Below are positions 20,383 to 29,703 of a DNA stretch of 64,000 nucleotides, one piece after another. The position numbers were made by a program, and so were the translations under genes. Where the stretch lies: the NCBI RefSeq assembly GCF_002091955.1, contig NZ_MKKY01000042.1, positions 186,001-250,000 of the forward strand, given 5' to 3'. Source of the DNA: Rhodococcus sp. 1168. Its GTDB lineage: Bacteria > Actinomycetota > Actinomycetes > Mycobacteriales > Mycobacteriaceae. The notes beneath the pieces are model-generated. The model made no database searches and had not been told where the DNA came from. It saw only the letters and a program-made list of their open reading frames with translations. Every line of letters starts with the position of its first letter. The stretch's first letter is position 1.

Positions 20383-21026
20383 CGTGTCCCTGCCTCTCGC
20401 GCGGGACGAACCGGAGCGGCGGCGGCTGCAAGTCTGGCGCGTTCGACCTTGCGCGCTGCCTGTGCCCGCGATTTACGTTCCTCGGCGAGCCGAATCTCGT
20501 ACTTCCGCTTCTGCTGCGCGGCCATCGCTTCGGCCTGCGCCATTCTGGCAATCATCGGCGCCCGCCAACAATGGCAAATGCCCAGTGCCAGAGCATCCGC
20601 GGCATCGGCGGGTGTAGGGGCGGTCTGCATACCGAGAATCCTCATGACCATCGCGGTTACCTGCGCCTTGTCGGCGCTACCGTTGCCGGTTACGGCAGCC
20701 TTGACCTCGCTCGGAGTGTGAAAACAAACGTCGATCCCGCGACGAGCGGCCGCAAGCGCGATGACTCCCCCAGCTTGGGCGGTACCCATGGCTGTCCGCA
20801 CGTTGTGCTGCGAAAAAACGCGCTCGATAGCGACCACCGTCGGCTTGTGCGTATCCAACCAGTACTCCGCCGCCTCGGAGATTCGAAGTAGACGCTGCGC
20901 CAGTTCCATATCGGGCGGCGTTCGCACCACGTCTACATCGAGTGCCACGACACTGCGACCGGCCCCGCCTTCGATCAAGCTCAGACCGCACCTGGTCAAA
21001 CCTGGATCGACGCCCATCACTCGCAC
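20379..21026 (-). CDS. ruvC: Crossover junction endodeoxyribonuclease RuvC
   Basis: A 215-residue Holliday junction resolvase. Catalytic acids are visible in [12 protein letters not shown] (Asp7), [10 protein letters not shown] and [16 protein letters not shown]. The C-terminal 40 residues after the catalytic domain are rich in Ala, Arg and Lys and are longer than in E. coli RuvC. The GTG start has GGAAGG 7 bases upstream. It is the first gene of the ruvCAB unit. Confidence 0.95.
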   Translation of the reverse strand: MRVMGVDPGLTRCGLSLIEGGAGRSVVALDVDVVRTPPDMELAQRLLRISEAAEYWLDTHKPTVVAIERVFSQHNVRTAMGTAQAGGVIALAAARRGIDVCFHTPSEVKAAVTGNGSADKAQVTAMVMRILGMQTAPTPADAADALALGICHCWRAPMIARMAQAEAMAAQQKRKYEIRLAEERKSRAQAARKVERARLAAAAAPVRPAREAGTR

Positions 21027-21135
21027 ACTGACACCTTCCGCTTACGAACTGTTGTTCGATAGCGTATCGGAGCAGTGCGACCTATCGGGTGTGCGACACC
21101 CGGAAGCGAGATCGGTCTTCCCGCCCCGAACGTTT

Positions 21136-21891
21136 TCACTCCTCGTCGAGTGCAGCCATCACTTCATCGGAGAGTTCGACGTTCGAGTACACGTTCTGCA
21201 CGTCGTCGCTTTCCTCCAACGCGTCGATGAGCTTGAACACCTTGCGGGCACCGTCCACGTCCACGGGAACGGATACCGATGCCTGGAATGTGGCCTCCGC
21301 CGAGTCGTATTCGATGCCGGCCTCCTGCAGTGCAGTGCGGACCGCAACCAGGTCGGTTGGTTCACTGACAATTTCGAAGGTATCTCCGTTGTCGGTGATC
21401 TCCTCGGCACCAGCATCGAGGACGGCCATCAGCACGTCGTCCTCGCTCTGCCCGTTCTTCTCCAACGTGACAAGACCCTTGCGGGTGAAAAGGTACGACA
21501 CCGATCCCGGATCGGCCATGTTGCCGCCGTTACGCGTCATCGCGACGCGAACTTCTCCAGCAGCCCTATTGCGGTTGTCGGTCAGACACTCGATGAGCAT
21601 CGCCACCCCGCTGGGGCCGTATCCCTCGTACATGATCGTCTGCCAGTCGGCACCACCAGCTTCTTCACCTGCGCCGCGCTTGCGGGCACGTTCGATGTTG
21701 TCGTTGGGAACCGACGTGCGCTTCGCCTTTTGAATGGCATCGAACAGGGTGGGGTTACCCACCGGATCTCCACCACCGGTGCGGGCCGCCACCTCGATAT
21801 TCTTGACGAGTTTGGCGAAGGACTTGCCTCGACGGGCGTCGATTACCGCCTTCTTGTGCTTGGTGGTGGCCCATTTGGAGTGGCCGCTCAT
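21136..21891 (-). CDS. YebC/PmpR family transcriptional regulator
   Basis: A 251-residue protein of the YebC family, starting [20 protein letters not shown] and containing [14 protein letters not shown]. Members are DNA-binding regulators, and some have been proposed to act in translation; position beside the resolvase genes is conserved in many bacteria. An ATG start with AGGGG upstream is used. Confidence 0.94.
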   Translation of the reverse strand: MSGHSKWATTKHKKAVIDARRGKSFAKLVKNIEVAARTGGGDPVGNPTLFDAIQKAKRTSVPNDNIERARKRGAGEEAGGADWQTIMYEGYGPSGVAMLIECLTDNRNRAAGEVRVAMTRNGGNMADPGSVSYLFTRKGLVTLEKNGQSEDDVLMAVLDAGAEEITDNGDTFEIVSEPTDLVAVRTALQEAGIEYDSAEATFQASVSVPVDVDGARKVFKLIDALEESDDVQNVYSNVELSDEVMAALDEE

Positions 21892-22041
21892 GCGATGGAG
21901 CCCCTTTCCTGCTTCAGCTAAGTGTTGTGTACTTTACGCATGTGCTCGGGTGAGGGATCCACTATCTCGGTTCGACCATCCGGCAACTGCCGTGCATAGA
22001 CCTACTGGGCCCGGCGCGTACTACTGGGCCCTAACGTTCCA

Positions 22042-22644
22042 TCAGGTGTTGCGTACCAAGTCTACGAACAGTTCGTGGACTCGGCGGTCACCGGTGACTT
22101 CCGGATGAAAGCTCGTTGCCATCACGGCGCCCTGCCGTACCGCGACGATCCGCCCAGCGGCCGGGCCACTCGGGACTTCGGCCAGCACCTCGACGCCGTT
22201 ACCGACCCTTTCCACCCACGGCGCACGAATGAACACCGCGCGCACTTTCTCACCTTGGATGCCCGCGAATGTCAGGTCCGTTTCGAACGAGTCGACCTGC
22301 CTGCCGAACGCATTGCGCCGAACGGTGATGTCCAGCGCATCGAGATGCTGGGCGTCGGGACGAGTATCGAGAATCTCCGATGCAAGCAAGATCATCCCCG
22401 CGCAGGACCCGTAGGCGGGTAACCCGTCCTTCAGCTTCGCTTTGAGAGGTTCGAGCAAGTCGAAGACGGACAGCAGAGTGCTCATCGTCGTCGATTCCCC
22501 ACCGGGAATCACCAATCCGTCTACCTCGTCCAGTTCGCCGGGCCTGCGAACCGTCGTTGCGGTGGCGCCACAAGAATCCAGGGCGGCGAGGTGCTCGCGG
22601 ACGTCTCCCTGCAGCGCAAGGACACCGATCTTGGGACCGTTCAC
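22042..22644 (-). CDS. pdxT: Pyridoxal 5'-phosphate synthase glutaminase subunit PdxT
   Basis: A 200-residue class I glutaminase that feeds ammonia to PdxS in vitamin B6 synthesis. Visible marks: [12 protein letters not shown] at the start, [10 protein letters not shown], the nucleophile Cys in [11 protein letters not shown] and the His-Glu pair in [10 protein letters not shown]. The GTG start overlaps the tesB TGA by 4 bases; the longer open frame lies inside tesB. PdxS is encoded about 1.6 kb upstream on the same strand. Confidence 0.95.
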   Translation of the reverse strand: MNGPKIGVLALQGDVREHLAALDSCGATATTVRRPGELDEVDGLVIPGGESTTMSTLLSVFDLLEPLKAKLKDGLPAYGSCAGMILLASEILDTRPDAQHLDALDITVRRNAFGRQVDSFETDLTFAGIQGEKVRAVFIRAPWVERVGNGVEVLAEVPSGPAAGRIVAVRQGAVMATSFHPEVTGDRRVHELFVDLVRNT

Positions 22645-23492
22645 TGGGGCCTGGCCAGATCTTTGTTCACCCGGTCGGGGTTGCGATCGAAACGCATCAG
22701 CCCCTCCTGAACCACGGCAGCGACCATCCGACCCTGCCGGTCGAAGATCCGTCCTTGCGTGAGCGCCCGACCGAAATCCGCGGAGGGCGAAGTCTGGTCG
22801 TACAGCAACCACTCGTCCGCCCGGAACGGCCGCAGGAACCACAGGGCGTGGTCGAGCGACGCGGTCTGTGTCGACACGTCGGGATGCGGCACCAACGCCG
22901 ACCCGAGAAGCGTCATATCGCTCATGTAAGCGAGTGTGCAGACGTGGAACACCTGGTTGTCCGGCAGCTTGTCCCGGTACCGAAACCACACGCGCTGCTG
23001 GGCGGCAAAATCCGGATGCTTCTCGGTCTGTTCATCCGGAACCAGCCTGACGTCCCATTCTTTCCATTCGCGAAAGAATGGACTTCCCCCGTCCGGGAGA
23101 TCACGCGAGTCGGCCAGAGACTCGGGGTCGACGACCTTGGGCATCGTGTCCTGATGTGAAATGCCCTCGTCGTCGACGTGAAAGGACGCGGACATGGTGA
23201 AGATCGGCTTACCAGCCTGAATACCGGTGACCCGACGCGTACTGAACGACCTCCCGTCGCGGAGGCGATCCACCAGATAGATCGTCGGCTCGGTCGGGTT
23301 GCCCGGACGAATGAAGTATCCGTGCAACGAGTGGACGCGATATTGCTCGCCTACCGTTCGGACGGCAGAAACCAGCGCCTGTCCGGCAACCTGTCCCCCG
23401 AACGTCCGTTGCAGCAGACTGGGAAATGTTCGACCGCGAAAGATGTCGTCCTCGATGCGCTCGAGTTCGAGAATGTCTTCGATACTCGCCAT
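22641..23492 (-). CDS. tesB: Acyl-CoA thioesterase II
   Basis: A 283-residue double hot-dog thioesterase hydrolysing acyl-CoA. Seen: [20 protein letters not shown] near the start, [12 protein letters not shown], and the second-domain segment [20 protein letters not shown] ending with [15 protein letters not shown]. The ATG ([16 protein letters not shown]) has AAAGGTGG just upstream. It lies between pdxS and pdxT, as in mycobacteria, and is coupled to pdxT by a 4-base overlap. Confidence 0.93.
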   Translation of the reverse strand: MASIEDILELERIEDDIFRGRTFPSLLQRTFGGQVAGQALVSAVRTVGEQYRVHSLHGYFIRPGNPTEPTIYLVDRLRDGRSFSTRRVTGIQAGKPIFTMSASFHVDDEGISHQDTMPKVVDPESLADSRDLPDGGSPFFREWKEWDVRLVPDEQTEKHPDFAAQQRVWFRYRDKLPDNQVFHVCTLAYMSDMTLLGSALVPHPDVSTQTASLDHALWFLRPFRADEWLLYDQTSPSADFGRALTQGRIFDRQGRMVAAVVQEGLMRFDRNPDRVNKDLARPQ

Positions 23493-23581
23493 GATCCACC
23501 TTTCTGTACAAGCTGCCTGAAGGCTAACAAGGATACGAACGCGATCTGCGGCCACCGCGACCTGAGCCTGTACAGGGCAAA

Positions 23582-24226
23582 ATGTTCCCTATGCCCCGAC
23601 TCGAACCGATCTCGCCGACTCGACTCGTCGAGACGTTCAGCACATTGCTTCCGTCGGGCCGTCGCTGCGTGGCGGTCGTCGATGGTCCGGACGGCGCCGA
23701 CCCCGTCGACTTCGCCTATCGGACAAGCGCATTCGTTTCCAGTACCGGTCGCCCGTGCGACGTGGTGGACCTTCACGACTTCGTTCGTCCTGCCTCGCTT
23801 CGATTCGAATTCTCCAGAACAGACGAAATAACTTATCGCACAAGCTGGTTCGACTTCGACGCGATCCAACGCGAGGTGATCGCCCCTCTGCGTCCCGGCG
23901 GTCGAGGACAGTTCCTGCCCCGCTTGTGGGACGAAAAGAGTGATCGCTCGGCGCGGGCCACGTTGCGCGATGCCGCCGAGACGCACGTAGTGATCCTTGC
24001 CGGACCGATGCTGCTGGGCCGAGGCCTCGACGTCGACGCGACGATCCGACTCGACCTCTCGGCAGGCGCATTGCGTCGTCGGACACGGCCCGAGGAACAG
24101 TGGACGATAGAGCCGCTACTCACCTACTACCGTGAGTTGGACCTACGCCAGGGCACTGAGTCCGCGGGACCGGCGCTCTGGGTTCGCTGGGACCATCCCG
24201 ATAGGCCTGCGGTCCGGCTTCGGTGA
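23582..24226 (+). CDS. Uridine-kinase-like protein without a P-loop
   Basis: A 214-residue protein whose layout follows small actinobacterial nucleoside-kinase-like proteins: an N-terminal beta strand and turn where the P-loop should be, DVVDLHDFVRPASLRFEF, then WFDFDAIQREVIAPLRPGG, a predicted strand THVVILAGPMLLGRG, and WVRWDHPDRPAVR at the end. The expected GxxxxGK(S/T) is replaced by GPDGADPV (residues 35-42), so the phosphate-binding Lys and Ser/Thr are absent. It may be a pseudo-enzyme. ATGs at 23582 and 23591 are both possible. It runs opposite to its neighbours tesB and pdxS. Confidence 0.7.
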   Translation: MFPMPRLEPISPTRLVETFSTLLPSGRRCVAVVDGPDGADPVDFAYRTSAFVSSTGRPCDVVDLHDFVRPASLRFEFSRTDEITYRTSWFDFDAIQREVIAPLRPGGRGQFLPRLWDEKSDRSARATLRDAAETHVVILAGPMLLGRGLDVDATIRLDLSAGALRRRTRPEEQWTIEPLLTYYRELDLRQGTESAGPALWVRWDHPDRPAVRLR

Positions 24227-24255
24227 CGAACCCGACGGATCCGTCACCGACGAGT

Positions 24256-25191
24256 TCACCAGCCGCGCTCGGACAACCTGTGCCCAACCGGGAGATCGTC
24301 CACGTTGATTCCCACCATTGCTTCACCGAGACCGCGCGACACCTTGGCCAGCACATCCGGGTCGTCGAAGAAGGTGGTCGCCTTCACGATCGCCTCTGCG
24401 CGCTGTTGGGGGTTGCCCGACTTGAAGATTCCCGAACCGACGAACACGCCCTCTGCGCCGAGTTGCATCATCATCGCCGCGTCGGCGGGCGTCGCAATGC
24501 CGCCTGCGGTGAAGAGCGTGACCGGAAGTTTCCCTGCGCGTGCAACTTCCACGACGAGATCGTAAGGTGCCTGTAGTTCCTTTGCTGCAACATACAATTC
24601 GTCCTCGGGGAGCGAGGTGAGTCGGCGAATTTCGTCGCGGATCTTACGCATGTGCGTTGTTGCGTTCGATACGTCTCCGGTGCCTGCCTCGCCCTTGGAG
24701 CGAATCATTGCAGCGCCCTCGGTGATGCGACGCAGGGCCTCGCCCAGGTTGGTCGCGCCACATACGAACGGGGCGGTGAAATTCCACTTGTCGATGTGGT
24801 TCGCGTAGTCGGCGGGGGTCAATACCTCGGACTCGTCGATGTAGTCGACGCCGAGACTTTGCAGAATCTGAGCCTCTACGAAGTGGCCGATCCGTGCCTT
24901 GGCCATCACCGGAATGCTCACAGTGGCCATGATGCTGTCGATCATGTCCGGATCGCTCATTCGGGACACGCCACCCTGCGCACGAATGTCTGCCGGGACA
25001 CGCTCGAGTGCCATCACTGCGACCGCGCCTGCGTCTTCGGCGATCTTGGCCTGCTCGGCGGTGACGACGTCCATGATCACGCCGCCCTTGAGCATTTCGG
25101 CCATGCCGCGCTTGACGCGGGAGGTTCCGATTCCTGGCTTGGAAACCTTCTCCTCGGAGCCGCTGGTTTCGGTCTCGGTGGGGGTACTCAC
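24256..25191 (-). CDS. pdxS: Pyridoxal 5'-phosphate synthase lyase subunit PdxS
   Basis: A 311-residue PLP synthase subunit that condenses ribose 5-phosphate, glyceraldehyde 3-phosphate and ammonia. Signature segments: [55 protein letters not shown] and [20 protein letters not shown] polar N-terminal extension of about 20 residues precedes the conserved core. The end converges with the kinase-like gene, with 29 bases between them. Confidence 0.96.
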   Translation of the reverse strand: MSTPTETETSGSEEKVSKPGIGTSRVKRGMAEMLKGGVIMDVVTAEQAKIAEDAGAVAVMALERVPADIRAQGGVSRMSDPDMIDSIMATVSIPVMAKARIGHFVEAQILQSLGVDYIDESEVLTPADYANHIDKWNFTAPFVCGATNLGEALRRITEGAAMIRSKGEAGTGDVSNATTHMRKIRDEIRRLTSLPEDELYVAAKELQAPYDLVVEVARAGKLPVTLFTAGGIATPADAAMMMQLGAEGVFVGSGIFKSGNPQQRAEAIVKATTFFDDPDVLAKVSRGLGEAMVGINVDDLPVGHRLSERGW

Positions 25192-25395
25192 GGCAAACTC
25201 CTGTGTTTGATCGAATGCGTTCTCGATGTCGAATCGTCCTTCAACGGCAGCGGGCGCACATGCCCGCGGGTCCGAAAGGACGTATTTGTTCGAAGTCGAT
25301 TCTAAGCTGGCCTTCGATCACCACCTATAACCACTCAGCGATTGCTGGACTGGTAGCCCTAGATCGCCGCGCAGTCGATCTGCCGCCGAAAGATG

Positions 25396-26421
25396 TCAGC
25401 GAATGGCTCGGACGTCCGGCTCGACTCGGCGAGCAAGCACGATGTTGACTTCGTCGAGCAGCTCGGCAAGTTCGAGGGGGTAGACGGTTTCGCCCGTCGC
25501 ACCCAACGCCCGGATGTCGTCATCCTCACACCAACGGTGGCCGGTGACGGTTCGTCGTTCGAAATCGGTGAAGCCACCGTGCTGCGGTTCGAACTCCTGA
25601 GTGCGGTACGCAAAGAACAGCTCTTCCGAGCGAATCAGAGTTCCATTGAAAGGGAAGGTGGCCACCCGCCGCCACATCGGGCCCTTGAGATCGGCCGCTT
25701 CGACTTCGAGACCTGTTTCCTCGTAGACCTCACGCACGGCTGCTTCACGCAGACTCTCACCGGATTCGACCGCGCCGCCGATCGTGAACCAGAAGTAGAC
25801 TTCCGGAACGATCGGGTCATGTCCACGCAACAGCAGAACCCGCCCCCGCTCGTCGACGAGCACCACTCTCGCCGAGGTCCGCTGCACGGCTCGTTCCTTG
25901 TGACCGAAGGTCTCCGACGCCGATCTCTCGGCAATTTCGAAATAAGTCGGCAACGGCGCGGTACCGCCCAGATGCAAGATCCGCACCGGAGTGGTCGTTC
26001 GCAGCGCCAAAGTGTCCCGCACCGCGTCGTTGTGGAAACGCCTTGCGATCAATACGCGCGCTTCGGAATCTGCAAGTTCGGCAACAAGTTGCGGCGGAAG
26101 ATCGGCTGGATCGAGAGCCGCGAGTGCCCCGGACACGGCATTCTCGGCATCCTCACGTCGCGATCTCTCCGCCCTTTCGGCGGCGTCGGCCAACGCTGCG
26201 AGACGTTTGCTGTCTTCGAGCTGATCGCGAGTTGCTGCCGATACTGCACGCGCCACCACGGCACGTCTGGCCAACGCCGAATCGAGTGATTGCCATGCGA
26301 GGTCCGACCGGACGTGAAGACGATCCAGGCGATTGGCCGTGGCGTAGGCCCACAGGCCGATGATCAATATCACCACCGAGACCAAGCCCAGTACGAAAAT
26401 CGTCAATGCAGACAGTGTCAT
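25396..26421 (-). CDS. Membrane-anchored Nudix hydrolase (Rv2609c type)
   Basis: A 341-residue protein with an N-terminal membrane helix (IFVLGLVSVVILIIGLWAYA), an Ala/Arg-rich helical region of about 150 residues, and a C-terminal Nudix domain with a complete box GGAVESGESLREAAVREVYE followed by ETGL. Nudix enzymes cleave nucleoside diphosphates linked to other groups; the substrate here is unknown. It is the last gene of the PIM operon; its ATG overlaps the pimA TGA by one base. Confidence 0.9.
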   Translation of the reverse strand: MTLSALTIFVLGLVSVVILIIGLWAYATANRLDRLHVRSDLAWQSLDSALARRAVVARAVSAATRDQLEDSKRLAALADAAERAERSRREDAENAVSGALAALDPADLPPQLVAELADSEARVLIARRFHNDAVRDTLALRTTTPVRILHLGGTAPLPTYFEIAERSASETFGHKERAVQRTSARVVLVDERGRVLLLRGHDPIVPEVYFWFTIGGAVESGESLREAAVREVYEETGLEVEAADLKGPMWRRVATFPFNGTLIRSEELFFAYRTQEFEPQHGGFTDFERRTVTGHRWCEDDDIRALGATGETVYPLELAELLDEVNIVLARRVEPDVRAIR

Positions 26422-27545
26422 CAGCTCGCAGCCCGCACCTTCTGGCCTCCGACAGTGACTGTCTCGTAGACGCGCATGATCTGTTCGGCAACTACCGGCC
26501 AGTCGTAGTCGACGACGGCTCGTCCTGCGGATTCGACCAATCCGACCCGTAGTTTCTCCGAGGACAACAGAGAATCGACAGCGGTCGCCAGCGCCTCCGA
26601 GTCGCCGATCGGAACGAGCAGCCCGGCGGCACCGTCGCGTAGTACTCGGCGAAACGCATCGAGCTCACTGGCAACGACCGCTGTTCCCGACGCCATTGCT
26701 TCGACGAGCACGATTCCGAAACTCTCACCACCGAGATTCGGTGCGCAGTACACGTCTGCACTGCGCATCGCAGAAGCCTTTTCTGCGTCGTCGACCTGTC
26801 CGAGGAATCTCAGATGATGGCCGAGCTCCCCTGCTTCGTTCCGCAGGTTGTCTTCGTCACCGCGACCGACCACGAGAATCTCGATATCAGGATGCCGCGC
26901 TACGAGCGACGGGAGGGCACCGAGGAGTACCCCCATGCCTTTGCGGGGTTCGTCGAAGCGCCCGAGAAACAGCACGGTTTTCCCCGCGCGCGGATAACCG
27001 GGCAGAAGCGGTGCCCCCGCGAATGCGGCGACGTCGACGCCGTTGGGGATCTCGACGGCGTCGCCACCGAGGGCTTCGACCTGCCAGCGTCGGGCAAGCT
27101 CGGATACTGCAATTCTGCCGCTGATCTTCTCGTGGTAGGGCCGCAGTACCCCTTGAAACGTACTGAGCATCAACGACTTCGTGGTCGAGGTATGAAAAGT
27201 GGCGACGATCGGCCCGTCGGCGGCTTTGAGTGCAAGCATCGACAGACTCGGCGCATTGGGCTCATGAATGTGCAGAACGTCGAAATCGTTCTCGGCGATC
27301 CATCGACGGATTCTCGAATATGTGACGGGCCCGAAACGCAAGCGGGCAACAGAGCCGTTGTACCGAATTGCCAATGCCTCACCCGCCGAGACGACGAAGT
27401 CCGGAAGCCGAGTCTCCTCCGATGCCGGTGCCAACACGCTGACACGGTGACCGCGCTCGATGAACACTTCGGCAAGTTGTTGTACGTGCGCTTGCACTCC
27501 ACCCGGCACGTCGAAAGAGTACGGGCAGACCATTCCGATCCTCAC
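26421..27545 (-). CDS. pimA: Phosphatidyl-myo-inositol mannosyltransferase PimA
   Basis: A 374-residue GT4 glycosyltransferase transferring the first mannose from GDP-mannose to phosphatidylinositol on the inner membrane face. It begins RIGMVCPYSFDVPGGVQAHV (the glycine-rich GGV loop), contains DVLHIHEPNAPSLSMLALKA and ATFHTSTTKSLMLSTFQG, and the nucleotide-sugar region APNLGGESFGIVLVEAMASG. The GTG start overlaps the patA stop by 4 bases and matches the mycobacterial N-terminus. Confidence 0.95.
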   Translation of the reverse strand: MRIGMVCPYSFDVPGGVQAHVQQLAEVFIERGHRVSVLAPASEETRLPDFVVSAGEALAIRYNGSVARLRFGPVTYSRIRRWIAENDFDVLHIHEPNAPSLSMLALKAADGPIVATFHTSTTKSLMLSTFQGVLRPYHEKISGRIAVSELARRWQVEALGGDAVEIPNGVDVAAFAGAPLLPGYPRAGKTVLFLGRFDEPRKGMGVLLGALPSLVARHPDIEILVVGRGDEDNLRNEAGELGHHLRFLGQVDDAEKASAMRSADVYCAPNLGGESFGIVLVEAMASGTAVVASELDAFRRVLRDGAAGLLVPIGDSEALATAVDSLLSSEKLRVGLVESAGRAVVDYDWPVVAEQIMRVYETVTVGGQKVRAAS

Positions 27546-28447
27546 GACTCTTCGATCCGTGCTCTGCGCTTGTCCGAAAGGTCGGACATCCACAGCGGTT
27601 GCAACATGTGCCAGTCCGCTGGGTGCTCGGCGATGTGGGAGGCGAACGAGTCGGCGAGAGCCTGAGTGGCAACGGCGACGCCCTCGCGGACGTCGATACG
27701 AGGAGAAATGGTGAAACCCCATCCGTCACCGTCGAAGTAGCCGTGTACCGGCAGCAGGTGCGCTCCGGTATCGAGGGCGAGCTTCGCAGGGCCGGCCGCC
27801 ATCCTCGTCTGTTCTCCGAAGAACGAGACCGGCACACCATTTTTGGCCAGGTCGCGTTCACTGAGCAAGCAGACGACCCCGTTGGCTCGAAGCCGCTCCG
27901 ACAATGCAGCGAAGGGCGGGGCCTCGCCCCCGCTCAGCGGAAATATCTCGAATCCGAGGCTCTCGCGGTAGTCGACGAACCGCTGATACAACGATTCGGG
28001 CTTCAGTCGTTCCGCAACGGTGGCGAAGCGACCGTAGGTGCGGACCAACCACATACCGGCCATGTCCCAATTCCCGCTGTGCGGCAAAGCCAGCACCACA
28101 CCGGAGCCCTCACGCAGTGCGGCGTCGAGATGCTCCCGCCCGTAAACACACTTGTCGATCACCGCGGCCTGGGACTCCAAGTCCATCGACGGCAGCCGAA
28201 ACGCTTCACGCCAGTAACGTGCATACGACCGGACGCTGTCACGAATCAACTCGTCCGGCACCAGGTTCGGGTGCACACCGAGCACTCGTCCCAGATTCTT
28301 CCGCAACTGCTCCGGCCCACCGCCGCGACGAGCAGCGACATCGGCACCCTTGTCGAACAGCTTCCGAGCCAACGAGTCCGGAAGAGCTCGAACCACTCGC
28401 CACCCCGCGGCATACCCGGCATCGGTGGCGCGCTCGACCAGCGTCAT
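27542..28447 (-). CDS. patA: Phosphatidylinositol mannoside acyltransferase
   Basis: A 301-residue LPLAT-type acyltransferase (the PatA position, Rv2611c) that adds an acyl chain to mannose in PIMs. The HxxxxD-type active site is seen in ALPHSGNWDMAGMW; CLLSERDLAKNGVPVSFFG and GAHLLPVHGYFDG are later conserved parts. The ATG begins MTLVERATDAGY, directly after pgsA. The long open frame upstream lies in pgsA and is discarded. Confidence 0.92.
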   Translation of the reverse strand: MTLVERATDAGYAAGWRVVRALPDSLARKLFDKGADVAARRGGGPEQLRKNLGRVLGVHPNLVPDELIRDSVRSYARYWREAFRLPSMDLESQAAVIDKCVYGREHLDAALREGSGVVLALPHSGNWDMAGMWLVRTYGRFATVAERLKPESLYQRFVDYRESLGFEIFPLSGGEAPPFAALSERLRANGVVCLLSERDLAKNGVPVSFFGEQTRMAAGPAKLALDTGAHLLPVHGYFDGDGWGFTISPRIDVREGVAVATQALADSFASHIAEHPADWHMLQPLWMSDLSDKRRARIEES

Positions 28448-28449
28448 CT

Positions 28450-29133
28450 CTATTCGGCCTTCCCATCGGATCCGGCTTCTGGCGGCGTGGTCGGCGGGAA
28501 GATGATCGCACGTGCGCCCTCGGACCGCCTCACCGCTAGTACTCGCTGAAAGACCGTTACCACGCTCGCCGCAGCGAGAATCCACATCGCCGGATAAATA
28601 AGGCTCTGGAGCCATGGAATATCGAAATGGCGCCCGACACCGGTCAATCCAGCACCGACGAGCACGATCACCAGACGGTCCGGGCGTTCTATCCAGCCAC
28701 CGTCGGCCGACAGACCTGATGCTTCTGCGCGCGCCTTGGCGTAGGAGATCACCTGCGAAGTGACGAGGCAGATCAGCGTCGCTATCAGCAACGGCTTGTC
28801 GTTCTCGGTGAACACTGCCCACCAGGCGAGGCCACCGAAAATGGCACCGTCGGCGACCCGGTCACAGGTAGCGTCGAGAACCGCGCCGTATTTGGTGCCA
28901 CCACCTCTGGCCCGAGCCATTGCACCGTCGAGCATGTCGAACAAGACGAACAGTGTGATGACTACTGCTCCCCACCACAGGTGGCCGGCCGGGAACAGCG
29001 TCACCGCGGCCGTCACTGTCGCGACCGTTCCGATCAGCGTCACCGCGTCCGGTGTCAACCCGGTGCTGTTCAACGCTTTACCCAGCGGGGCGGTCAGTTT
29101 CGATACCGACGCCCGTCCGAAAACGCTCAGCAT
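28450..29133 (-). CDS. pgsA: CDP-alcohol phosphatidyltransferase (phosphatidylinositol phosphate synthase)
   Basis: A 227-residue polytopic enzyme making phosphatidylinositol phosphate from CDP-diacylglycerol, which then feeds PimA. The CDP-alcohol motif is present as DMLDGAMAR, GAVLDATCDRVADG. It also has SYAKARAEASGL as in mycobacterial PgsA1. The ATG at MLSVFGRASVSKL is used, 25 bases after the HIT gene stop; no strong ribosome site. Confidence 0.94.
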   Translation of the reverse strand: MLSVFGRASVSKLTAPLGKALNSTGLTPDAVTLIGTVATVTAAVTLFPAGHLWWGAVVITLFVLFDMLDGAMARARGGGTKYGAVLDATCDRVADGAIFGGLAWWAVFTENDKPLLIATLICLVTSQVISYAKARAEASGLSADGGWIERPDRLVIVLVGAGLTGVGRHFDIPWLQSLIYPAMWILAAASVVTVFQRVLAVRRSEGARAIIFPPTTPPEAGSDGKAE

Positions 29134-29158
29134 GACGACGCCCCGTCGCTCCGCCGAC

Positions 29159-29701
29159 TCATTCGTTCCATGCCGATGCCAGCAGAGCACGAGTTTCGCG
29201 TAGCAACTGAGGCATCACCTTGGTGCCGCCGATCACGGTGATGAAATTCGCATCGCCTCCCCATCGGGGAACGATGTGCTGATGCAGATGCTCGGACAAC
29301 GAACCACCCGCGGCAGCACCGAGATTGAGGCCCACATTGAAGCCGTGTGGCCGCGACACTCTTTTGATGACACGAATGGTGCGCTGAGTGAACTCCATCA
29401 ACTCGGCGCTCTCGGCAGAGGTGAGATCCTCGAGCGCAGCGACACGCCGGTACGGCACCACCATCGTGTGTCCGGGGTTGTACGGATAGAGATTCAGCAC
29501 GGCATACACCTGCTCGCCCCGTGCAACGACGAGACCATCCTCGTCACTCATCTGCGGAATGTCGGAGAACGGTTCGCTCGACTGACTCTTCGCCCCGGGC
29601 GCCTCGGCTATGTACGACATCCGATGCGGCGTCCACAACCGCTGCAGACGATCGGGATGACCGAGACCGGTGTCGACGATCGCCGCATCGTGTTCGGGCA
29701 T
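29159..29701 (-). CDS. HIT-family protein (Ap4A phosphorylase-like)
   Basis: A 180-residue nucleotide-binding hydrolase or transferase. The HIT triad is HLHQHIVPRW, preceded by LNLYPYNPGHTMVVPYRRV and FNVGLNLGAAAGGSLSEH. The mycobacterial counterpart at this position, Rv2613c, has been described as a diadenosine tetraphosphate phosphorylase; that function is inferred here from family and synteny. It starts 2 bases after thrS and leads into pgsA. Confidence 0.9.
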   Translation of the reverse strand: MPEHDAAIVDTGLGHPDRLQRLWTPHRMSYIAEAPGAKSQSSEPFSDIPQMSDEDGLVVARGEQVYAVLNLYPYNPGHTMVVPYRRVAALEDLTSAESAELMEFTQRTIRVIKRVSRPHGFNVGLNLGAAAGGSLSEHLHQHIVPRWGGDANFITVIGGTKVMPQLLRETRALLASAWNE

Positions 29702-29703
29702 TG

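Noticed and set aside
22002..22031. Two copies of CTACTGGGCCC upstream of the YebC gene
   Set aside because: An 11-base repeat with embedded GGGCCC; too short to interpret in GC-rich DNA.
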